64,000 nucleotides of DNA from Siphonodentalium dalli. Its lineage: Eukaryota; Mollusca; Scaphopoda; Gadilida; Siphonodentaliidae. Of the stretch, positions 26,101-38,100 are shown in pieces. The position numbers and the translations under genes are program-made. How positions within the stretch are numbered: position 1 is the stretch's first letter; every line of letters starts with the position of its first letter. Below the pieces are notes generated by a model. It worked only from the letters and a program-made list of their open reading frames with translations. It ran no database searches and was not told the DNA's origin. The stretch spans positions 45,647,573-45,711,572 of the forward strand of contig CP136064.1 in NCBI GenBank assembly GCA_032622095.1. Direction: 5' to 3'.

Positions 26101-29100
26101 AATCCATTTGTTAGTCCGCCCTGATGGACGGATGGACAGAGCCCTCGGCTATATGCCATGAACCTATGGAGGTCGGGGGCATAATAATGAGAAATAAGGC
26201 CATGCAATATTGGTAGAAGTCAAATGTTTAGAAAAACATGAATGCAACATCATCTATTGACAGTGTAAACTAAACTGAAAAGGCTGGGAGGTACAATGAA
26301 ATTATAAGAGATAGGCTTGAACTTTCTATCTGTACATTCCATTCCCTAAGAGGATGACCAAGTGGGTGAACCAATAAAGGGTTAAAAATTGAATCGTACC
26401 TCAGATAGATCCCTCATGACCTTCTTGACGGACTTTTCTTTTTCTTTTTTCATGTCATCCTTTTGGTCACTCATTTCCATTTCAAATTTTCTCCATTGAT
26501 TCTGTAGTTCACCATGTTCTTTATTCCTTAAAGTTTTCATTAAATTTTAACCCTTTACCCAACAAAGCGGCCAAAAACGCCCAAATAAAGCTTCAACAGC
26601 CTAAAATATATTCGGTCTGTCTCAATAACACCATACAAATATGGATATCATTGGAACCAGTTCATTGACCACATTGTGATGGTTACAGTTATGCCCTGTG
26701 CCAATGCATTCTCTTATATATGCGAGTCGACCATAGGTCGCCTCGCATATATAAGAGAATGCATTGGCCTAAAAAAAATCTTTTTTAACACTTTTTACCA
26801 TTTTTTCTTGCATTCTTTAACAATTTTATAATTTTTTCTTACATTTTTTATAATATTTTTCTACATTCTTTGACAATTTTATCATTTTTAATATGTGTTA
26901 AGCCAATGCATTCTCTTATATATAAGAGAATGCATTGGCACAGGGCCGTTCTGTTGGGTAAAGGGTTAAGATCACTTTCAGAATATTTTTCAAAGCTTTC
27001 ACATTTCCAATATTTACCGTCAAGTTTGGATTAAACTTTGGTATGTTATTGGACTAAATGGACTTTTATCAGTAATCTCACTGTAACAGTAATGTTTACG
27101 TAGCAATGGTTTTGAGATGTGAAATCTCATTATTGAAGAATTTAGTACAAAGTACAAAGTAAATTTATTCTTCAGGTCCTTGTTGATGATAGTTGTTTTA
27201 CAGAGTTTTACTTAATTCACATGAACTCACTTGGAATGCATTGAGTCCCTTTAAACACAATAAAGGCCGCCTGGCCACAGTGTCCCTCGAAATGGTGGCT
27301 TCATTTGGAGCTTGGTCTTTGTAGAAATATATCATATGGATTAAATACTCATAACTGAGCTGCATACACTAAACAAATCTAAAAAAAACTCTTACGTCAA
27401 AAGATAACCTCAAAATGGCACAAAATCAACAAAATGCTAAGTTGAAAAATTATGAGTTGAAAAAGTCCATAACTGCAGTAAAAATGGGCAGATGGAACCT
27501 AATTTAGAACTTAATAAGTATTTTCATATGAATAATCCATATACCAAATTTGAAAACAATCAGATAACTTAGTGCCAACGCAGATGCTGCGATTAAAATC
27601 GTAAGTGGGGAAAATCATAGGTGGAGAAAAGTGACTTGCCCGCAGACGCAACGGTGCTGCGATGTATGCAGCTACGATTTTATCCATGTGATCGATCACA
27701 TGATAGCAAAATGTTATATCACGTTCTCTGCATTATGCCATTATATACATATACATGGCATGTATCTCAATTTTCTAAACTAACAAGTTGAACTAAAAAG
27801 TTCAAGTGAAATTGAATAATTTTTTATTTTGACATTTTTGTACCTGTCAACTCCACAGCTGCCGCAATTTCAACAATTGTGGCAGCCCTCTTCTCCTTGT
27901 CTGCATAGCAGATGGCTGATATGTGGTATAGGCCTGCACTCCCTGTCGTGCCACATCTCCACCAATGTGGCCTCGTTTTTGTAAGTCCAAAAAGTTTGTG
28001 AACTTTGCGCCATTTTTGAACTTTTTTCTTTTCGTGGTATTTACCACATGACCAGTGCGACCATGGTCATATGACAGCTACGATCGCGCGCATTGCCAAG
28101 GTCACGCCACAATTTTCCTGGTAAAAATCAAACATTGCTTGATTGCTACGATTTGGCTGCGACATTGTCGTGGGCATGCGCAGTGGATGCTCCACCTGCG
28201 ATTTTCCCCACTTATGATTTTAATCGCAGTGTCTGTGGTGGCTCTTAAACTAAAGTTATCACCAAGAAACCAAAATAATTGGCAAATTCTAAGTCCACAC
28301 GGACCATAACTCTCGCAAAAATGGGCAGACCGAACACAAATTCGAAACAATCTGCGATGGATGGATGGACGGACGGACACCACTGATTTCTATAGTCCCA
28401 GGTGAAAATAAACAAAGTGATCATATGTTATAACAATCTGCGCAACTTACTTTTCACTTTTTAGTTTGGAAATGAAGCCATCCTTCTTTCCCAGATCGAT
28501 CTGGAGGTTTTCAACAGCAGATTGGAGTTGAGAGTGAGAAGACATTACTGCCTCCAGCGTGGCTGTTATTTCACGATTTACAGCCTTTGCATCTTCGAGG
28601 CTCTTTTGTAAGCATTCAACCTATGTAAATGAGAATAATAGTTGATGGTTATTTAAGAAATGAATGTAGGCGGTTCACACTAAATGTGCCTGAATGGCCA
28701 CAGCAACAAACCCCTCAATAAAACACACTGAAACTCTTAAATTTATTTAGCTTTTCTTTATTAATTTATATATTAAACTCAACTGAATATTTCTCTGAAA
28801 TCTGTCTGCAGTTTGGACGTTATACCATGCCGCACCGTAAGTTAGACAAATATTCTGCCCATGAATTATTGATTAGCCTTATATGGCTGCATACTAAAAA
28901 CAATACCCAGTTATTCTATCTACAGCATTTATTCATCTAGGTCAAAAAGACCTAGATCGTAATATGGTATTTTATTGGGATATAAAAGAATGACCAAATT
29001 GGCAGTTTGACCAATCACCAAACAGGATTTAGTGTAACACATAGGATATCTAAATACTCAATATTAACTGAATTATTAGAATTCACTAAAAAGCACAATT

Positions 29101-32100
29101 TGAGATAAAATAACTATCCTTTTCTTCACAGCATCGCTTTATCAACGAAATCAGCGGAACTCATGCGTCATTATCATAATAAAATCAGCCGGACTCATGT
29201 GTCATCATCATAATAAAATCAGCAGACTTCATCCATCAACATCAAACAAAACCAGCAGGACTCGTGCGTCAACATCAAACAAAACCAGCAGGACTCATGC
29301 GTCATCATCATAATAAAATCAGCCGGACTCATGCGTCATCATCATAATAAAATCAGCAGACTTCATCCATCAACCTCAAACAAAATCAGAAGGACTCGTG
29401 TGTCAACATCAAAACAAAATCAGCGGGACTCATGCATCAACATCATAACAAAAGTCGTTTGTTGAAACTTATGGTCTGAATGTTTCCCTCCAATAAATAG
29501 GACTCCTTCTGCACTTTTATTATCTGTTATCTACTTATTTTATCTGAACACCCCTCCAGATGAATAATAAACAAGAGGTGTGCACTCGAGTGCTAGCATA
29601 CCCCCACCGTGGCAAATTCAACCCGCATTATCCGTAAACCCAACAAAAAAGATTTTTAACTTTAAAGAAAAATTCGGACTTATAATATCGATATGGTGTC
29701 ACAAGAAGATTGTACAGAAAAAATTATTCAAATTGTTTCATATTTGTTAAAGTTATTAAGTCGGACAGAATTTTCTAAGTAAAAAATGAAGTGTAATATT
29801 ACGAAAAACAGTCTGAGCCAATCCCTAGCCGCATCATGTAGAGAGGGTATTGTGAGAAGCATGTATACCAAAAATTATTGAAATCGGTTCATATTTGTTA
29901 AAGTTATTAAGTCGGACAGAATTTTCTAAGTCCAAATAAGTCGAAAATGAGGCGTAACTTAAAAAAAAAAGTCAGACCAAACCGCAATTAGCATCATGCG
30001 GAGATGCAGTCCCAAGGAGATAGCATACAAAAAAATATTGAAATCGGTTCATAGTTGTTCGAGTTATGAGGTCGGACGGACGGACGGACACACGGACGGA
30101 GAAAGCGTGACGGTTCGACGGACGGATGGACGGCTCGACGGACGGACGGACAGATGCAGTCAATCCAGTATACCCCCGATTTTCTTCAAAAGTGGGGGTA
30201 TAAAAATTCCAATGTATACTTTTATAACTGAGTGTGAGAATCCATTTAGTATAGAAAGAATTAAATTAAGCCATATCTACAAAGAATAATATACACTTAA
30301 TTGTAAGAATGTATTTAACTGACACTATGCAGTTAGGCTTTTCTTGCTAACCTTATCACTCATCTAGATGTCTATTTACCTTGTTTCTCCCTCTGTCCTC
30401 ATACGTCTCCATGTTTGAGCGATGTGTGTTGAGCTGCAGTTGAGCCTCATCACGAGACTCGATAGCGAGTTGGAATTCCTCCTCCCGACGGGCGAGGCTC
30501 TCTTGTGTATGCTGTAACTGGTTCTGTAAGCATTCTGTAGATATCTTCAGGTCACTGACCTCCTTCTGAGCCTGAAAAAATAGGAAAGGTTAGACATTGT
30601 TGATATAGATGGCAATTTATAATTGGCCTCAAATGGAGTACCGTCTTTTTGATAATTACAGGCACATATAGCTCAAACTATAGTACACATAACACTGCAC
30701 ACAGAATAAATATGAGCTGATCTCAATTGATGGGGAAAAATTCATACCCTTGCTCTCACTGACATGTTACCAGGGACCAGCCTAGAGGGCAACTTAGGAG
30801 ATAATTTCTCCCTAAATTATGCCACTTCTCCCTATTTTATTCTTTGGGAGAAGTGAATTCTCTCTCATATACCAGTATGCACTTATCCAAATAGCATATT
30901 TAAAGTATTATATTAACTACCGGTGTATTTAGTCATTTATAATGGTTTTAGAAATGGGTTCTTGTATTGCACAATACTTTTGATCATATAATTTGAAGCA
31001 TGGTTGTGTAAATTGAACTTCAGACATTATGACTTCTCCCTGATAACAGTTCACTTCTCCCTAAAAAGCAAATTGGTACTCAGCACAAGTGTAAATATAT
31101 AGTCCTTAACCCATTCATGATGGGAGCTTCCTGAATTATTGCGAAAACCCTGTGCCAATGCATTCTCTTATATATGCGAGTCGACCATTGGTCACCTCCC
31201 ATATATAAGAGAATGCATTGGCCTAACAAATTTTATGTAATTTTTTTATAATTGTTAAAGAATGTAAGAAAAAATTAAAAAAATTGTAAAAGAATGTAAG
31301 AAATAATGATAAAAAAAATGATATAAAGTAACTTATCACGATTTGAAACTTCTAGGCTGGTCCCTGTATGTTACATGAAATTCAACATCTTTGAGGCTGT
31401 ACCATAGGTGTATGACTTCAGTTGCAGGCCACATCATCGCACTGAGAGGTAGCCAAAGAGGGAGCAGTTTCGACTCTAAGGGTTGCCTATAGTCTAAAAT
31501 TTGAATTCTACAAAAACTATTTTGGAAGGGTGGAAATGGCATCCAGTAAAGGCCGGACTCAGTAAAGGCCGGACCCAGTAAAGGCCGGACCCAGTAAAGG
31601 CCGGACTCAGTCAAAATTATAATTAACCTCAAATGGTGTCGCTAAGTCACACCAACCTTCGTATATTTGTTCTGTAGCCCGTCAGAAAGCTTAGAGAGCT
31701 GAGCGGCTTTCGTATGAGCCTTGTTCAGGTTCTCTGATTCCATTTGGAGTTGTCTAACTTGACTTTGTAGTTTTCCATTCTCGTATGCCAGTTTATTTTT
31801 GTGCTCTAACATGTCTTTCATTGCTACTTCAACCTTATGATGGGTATTCTGAAAAGCAAAAATAGATATATGACAACTGTTTGACATTTCTCCCATATGG
31901 AGCCTCGCATATATAAGAGAAGGCACTAGCTTACAAGGTCAAGGGAAATATAGTTAGGCCAATGCATTCTCTTATAAATATATGAGAGGCTCCATGTTGG
32001 CACAGGGTTTTCACAACATTTCAGGAAGCTCCAGTCAGGGAAAGGTTAAAGATGAATTTATGGCTCCAGGCCAATTGTTATACAATCTATTTTACTACTT

Positions 32101-35100
32101 ATTAAAGGCCAGATGTGCCTTTTGCATAGATCCAGGCAAAAATTGCAAGACATTTTCAACAAATCATCTTCATTATTCTTTCATAACTGGGTGGGAGAAT
32201 CCATTTAGCAAAGAAAGGATTAAGAGATCTTGATCAAACATTTGATTTTAATATATTTGAGAGCTTTCAGATATCATTCTCTTTTATCCCTTTAGGTACC
32301 AAAAACTGCTAGAATAATTCAATTTCACACAACAATCTAATCACCAAATAGCTTATTGGCTTAGCTCTATGAATGGGAGCATCATTTGTGTCATAATGTT
32401 TAGTTAAATGTTTAATTGCATGATAGAACAATGAAGGCTAAAGCAGTCACAAATATTTGAGCTCAATGAAAACAAATGGTGATATGCAGTCTGGTCCACT
32501 CAAGCAGGGAGCAATCAACTGGAAATAGGCTACAGTACATGTATTTATATATATTATATCTCACGTAACTTTCTCGCATTCTGATTGGCTGCACACTGCT
32601 ATACTATTTTACAATAGTACCCCAGTAGGTTCCTACATGCCTACTATTCTGTTTCTATTTATAGTAACAAACTCATTTCGCGAAATCGGGTTGCCACCTG
32701 AAGATACGGCCAATCTTAAACTATACCTTGTATGATAATTGTTGCAATATTGGTATATCATTTATTGCTGAATTGTAATGATCTTACAAATTTCCGATCA
32801 TTGCAATCCTGTGTATTTAATAGTTTGTCCGTTTAGTTGGCAAGCGGCCAGTCCTAATTTTGTGATGCCAGTGGATGTCATTTCCGTTTTAATCGAAGTT
32901 AAGCCAGTTGACTTCTAAAATTTTGCAAAATGTCTTTGCTAATGACGTATTTATAGAAATAAATGCATGAATTATGAAGAGATGCTGTTATATGTAATTA
33001 CTAACATAGTTATGCTCCGCTGCCATCGTCAAAAGATTGCCGTAAATTGTAAAATCTGAGACCGATATCAAAAATTCACAGTAAATAAAATTGTGACAAA
33101 TCAGACAGAAAAATTGTGTGAGAATTGCACCAATGTTCGATATAATATAATAAATAATGAATGTCTTGTCATTGACTATGCCAAAATAGTGGTCCTCGGG
33201 GAGGAATAGTCCACTCACCTGCGGCTCGTGGACTATTCCTCCTCTCGGACCACTATTTTAGCATGGTCAACTCCAAGCCATTCATTATCTATATAATAAT
33301 GGCCAACTGGAACTTGGATATGGACCTATAACCTAGAGCTCATTTTTTCTTTTCCCCAACAGTCATGACGTGTACATTATAAAATTTTGAAAAACATTTA
33401 TGGGTGGTTTTTCTAAATGAAAATAATTATGAAATTTCTTGCATCAAGAAAATATAAGTTCCCTCTCATGATCTTCAGATATGATATCATGGAAAAAAAC
33501 TGCACTATTCTATTTTACAGAAGTTCATTGTACCTGAAAATTGGAATTTTAAATATTTTTCATGTATAGTAAATGGGGTTATAATTTCCAACAGTCTGAT
33601 GGTTCTTGATTATTGTGTCATAATAATCGCTTGTACAAAATTTCATAATGAAATTTCAGATAGATCCATTTTGAATTATTACGATATTTTGGCAAATGTG
33701 CGTCTGGCCCTCGGATACTAGGTTGTGAAACAACATGTTTGGAATGAGAGGTGTCATCTGTAAGACTTGTTTGACATTGAATTATTTCATGTAGTGTCCA
33801 TGTTCTTAGAGGGGCAGCAGTTAATATTTTGTTTATATCTCAATAACAAAATTGCATTCTTGGATATACCGTATAGATCCAGTTTATATGTCAAATTTGA
33901 TTTTCAAAATTTATTCAGCAGTACAAAGCAAACATCTATGTTTTTAAATTTGATTTAGGTTGCTGTTATTATCAACCAACTATACATTTTCTACACCAAA
34001 AAATAATTAGATTGAACCCATGAGCCTGTTAACCTCTTCGCTGCTATGACGTCCGTATCTATTACGGACGTAAAAGTGCACGCCGTGTACCTACGGACCT
34101 ACTTCAGCACACTAGAAGTAGGCCATTATACATAACTGGAAGTCAGAGATTAGTGCATCGGAATAACTGTATCTCGACGTTTCAAACAGTATATGATGTT
34201 CCACGATTGTGAACAATAATAGCCTTTCAGCTGTGTCACTTTATGCTTCTTTTGACATTCCCGCTATATTTTCCCATTGGAAAATGCCAATAATGTCAAC
34301 AGCCCAGCACACGACGTCATAACGTCATTTAGCAGCGAAGAGGTTAATAACAGATTTTGATGGCCAGATATAAATTTTTGCAAAAGAGGAAGTTTTAATA
34401 CCTTTTGAATTTTTGTCAGCTTAGCAAAAATTATAATTATCGTCTCCTATAAAGAGTGTCCATGTATCTTTCACCCAAAAGCTGAAGAAAATAAAGAGCG
34501 TTCTCAATTAAGAGCTTTTGTGATCGTTTCCGATTGTTACTTTGGACGATTATGAGGATATTTGCAATGCCTGTGTGATACGAATGATGGTGATTGCAAG
34601 AATTTTTTGCATTTGTGCATTTTCCTTCACCTGATTTCTAAGTGTAAAATTGTCATATGACATTCTGAATTATTTGGTGTTTAATCTGACCCTGAATCTT
34701 TAATGGTAATCTCTGTGTAATAACCTACCTGCTGGTGATCAAATCCAGCGATCCGTTCCTGTAGGCTTGCATTCTCGTGTTCCAGCTGATGAAGGTTCGT
34801 CGTCATGGTATCAATCTCCAGTCGGTATTGCTGAATCTCGTCGGTGTGTCGACTCTTCTCCTCCATCAGATCATTAACTGTAGCATTTACCTTCAACATC
34901 AATATTATAATTAAAGATTGTGTATCACTTCAGGGCCACAATTACAAAAAAACAACTTAATTTTTATAAATATGTGTATATAGCATATTTATCTACCATT
35001 GGTGTGACAGAATCCACTGCACAAATAATATTTTTGGAGTTTCTTAAATGCCAAAACTGTTGAATTTGTGTCCGACGATTAGCTTTCTTGAGTAAATTCT

Positions 35101-38100
35101 CCCAACCTGCAAAGGTATCTGTGTCACACGATTAGCTTGCTTTGCTAAATTCTCACAACCTGCAAGTTCACGCGAACATGCCTAACGGAAAATGTATTCA
35201 ATGGACACAATCTCTTACACCTGCATGTTTTATATAATTTATATTAAATACTGAACAAATACATATTAGTTACTTTGTGATATGTTATATCATAATACCC
35301 ATGATGGTATACGTAGGCAATCAAATAATGTTAAAATCTTGGAACTATTTGTTTATAGTACTCAAGAATATACTTTGGAGTGTCGTTTTGATTTTTCACG
35401 TGATTGATGTGACATCAGTTCATTCATGATTTTGAACCAGTCAATGACGTCGCGAGCGCCTTGTATCGCAACTGCAGTAACGATACAGATGTTTTTATCG
35501 CCAATACGTTATCGCCAATTTCGTAGGAAATGGTAGATAAAACCCGATATCAAGACTACAGATAGCTTTTTTGTGAATAAAAATACAGATAAAAAAAATA
35601 CAGATAATGCACCCAGGGCCGATAAGGTTCGGGGTGATTTATGTGGTTCTTTGATCCTGTCATCCGGCAGACATTCCGGTTTTTCGGTACGATCCGTTCC
35701 GTATCGGCCGAACTTAAAGTCCGCATTTTACATCCGCCCGGAATGCTGCCTCCTTCCGGTAACTGAGAAAGCAATTCACTTTTGAATTATACGCATCGCG
35801 CTCGGTTGTGTGTCGTCAAATCCTATCTGTTTCCATCCGTCACCGTGTTTCTTCGCCAGCCTTCATTTATTCGTCTATCATCTTGTTCCTTGTGCGTTCT
35901 GTCTGCGTCCTGTTCCGTCGGCGTTACCTATTTTCGTGGGTAGCGCACGTGTTTCCCTGTTTGTGTTTGTCGTTCGGTGGCAATCACATATTTCTCTTAT
36001 GGTTCGTACGGGATCTCGCGGTCGGGCCTGCGACCGTTCATCTCGTAGCAGTCGCCAGGATGCGTCTGCCAGCTCGTCTCGTGCTGGTCCTGCTTCCAGT
36101 GACCGTGTTGGGCCTTCTTCTCGGGGTTCGGCCAGTGTGTCATCTGTGGCTGATTCACGGGTGCGCGGCCGTGGTCAGCATTCGCGTGGCAGGCCTGCTC
36201 GTGGCTCTGGACAGGGACGCCGCGCCTCCCGTGGCCGGGTTTCCCATTCTCGTGGCCGCGATCCTGTTCGTCAGCCTCGTCGTCAGCCCAGTCGTCAGTC
36301 TCGTCGCCAGGCTAGTCGCCGACAGGATGGTTCTCCGCGCCCCAAGTTTCCGCGCTATGGATCCAGGTCACCATCAGCGTCTCCTTTGTCGACCCGTCGT
36401 CGCAGCAGTTCTGATGACAGCTCCACTTCTCTCCGCCGCCGCGAGGATTCCCGTGTGGCGTCAGTGGTCCACCGACCGAACGCTCCGGCAAGAGACAGAA
36501 CTGATCCGGGTAATGCCTTATTTAGTTTTCCATCCTCGCTGGTCTCCCCTTGGGACGCCCCCTTGCCGATTCCTACGGCGGCAGATGGCTATGGCTCTCA
36601 TGTTTCCCGATCTATTCGCGACAAAATTTTCCGGGGCGATTTTATCAATTTGGATCAGCTGCAGGAACCTGCCGCCTCTATTCATACCGTTGACCCCCAT
36701 CAGTTGGTTGTCTCTGCTTCCGGGCGAATCCGTGTTGCGCCAAGCGGGCATGCTGCTCCAATAACGTCTGTTGACTCGTGGACCGATGCTTTTCTCACTT
36801 TCATTTCGGTATACCTCGACGTTCACCCTGAATCGTCGGCCCAGCCCCTTTTGCGTTACCTGCGCACCATTCGTTGGGCGGCTGCTAAATGTGGGGGATC
36901 TGCCTGGCAGGTGTACGATACCCAATTTCGATTGAAGTGGGATGGTAATACAGCTACTCCTTGGGAGACCATCGACCCTAACATTTGGCTGCTGGTCATG
37001 ACGCCCCAGGTTCGGCAACCTCCGCAGCCGACGCCGCCTCCGGTTCGTGCCTCCGGGCGTGCGGACAATTTTCCCACGCGTCCGGGCCGTCCCAGTCCCG
37101 TCTGTTTTGAATTCAACGCCGGCCGCTGCTCCTGGCCAAACTGTCGTTTTCGACACATCTGCAACATCTGCTCAGAGCCTCATGCCGCAACCGCTGCCCA
37201 TGGACAAGACTTTCGCCGCTCAGCCCGCGGCGGTCGCCAGCAGCGTCTACCAGCTCGCCCCTTCCGCCGTTAATCTAGACTATTTGTGTTGGTGGCTTGG
37301 GAGGTACCCTCGCCACCAAGTCGCGCGGGAACTCCGGTTCGGTTTTACTCATGGTTTTCCACTCCATTATACTGGCCCGCGTCTGCCAACTGACGCTCCG
37401 AACCTCAAGTCTGCTCGTGACCGTCCCGAGGTCGTCCGGGAAAAGATCCTTAAGGAAGTTCGCCTTGGTCGCATTGCTGGTCCTTTCTGTGCTCGTCCAA
37501 TTCCAACGCTCCGCGTGTCGCCGCTTGGACTGGTGCCTAAACATGAACCTGACTCATTCCGTCTCATCCATCACCTCTCCTATCCGGCAGGCCAGTCGCT
37601 CAATGATCATATTCCGCGCGAATTCACTACTGTCACATATACCAGTTTTGACGCTGCTGTTGCCACCATCCAGTCCCTTGGGGCCGGGACTTTGCTCGCG
37701 CGCGTGGATTTGGAGGCTGCTTATCGTAATCTTCGCATCTACCCGGGCGATTTCGATCAACTTGGTTTTAAACTGGACGACATGTATTATTTCGACAAAT
37801 GCTTACCTTTCGGCTGCAGCGTGTCGTGCGCAACTTTTGAAAAATTCTCGACATTTTTGGAATGGGTTGTTAAGCAGCGGTCCGGCAACCCACACATCTT
37901 GCACTACTGCGATGACTTCCTGTTCTGTGGTCCGCCAGCCACGTCCCAGGCCTCAGACAGTCTTGACATGTTTCATCGCGTTTGCTCTGATCTTGGCGTA
38001 CCTATTGCTCATGAAAAAACGGTCTCGCCCACCTCGAAGCTCTGCTACCTTGGTCTCGAACTCGATACGTTGGCTAACGCGGTGCGTCTCCCTGCTGAGA

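Larger units (their letters stand above)
31106..32049. mobile_element. TTAA-bounded inverted pair enclosing host exon 9
   Basis: The left end TTAACCCATTCATGATGG, then GGAGCTTCCTGAA and GAAAACCCTGTGCC, leads into a 69-bp palindrome at 31154-31222. The right end is the inverse: a degenerate palindrome at 31958-32001, then GGCACAGGGTTTTC, TTCAGGAAGCTCC and TTAA at 32046. The ends are clearly one family (carrier D) in mirror orientation, with host exon 9 (31657-31848) between them. It is either a single element that acquired the exon, or two copies with decayed interiors. Confidence 0.65.

Noticed and set aside
35808-36764. A 318-codon frame overlapping the Ngaro Gag
   Set aside because: It is a GC-rich shadow in another frame of a real Gag, with hydrophobic low-complexity translation and no domain.
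36518-37156. Antisense frames of 100-212 codons across the Ngaro element
   Set aside because: They are shadows of Gag, RT and recombinase in a GC-rich region with few stops.
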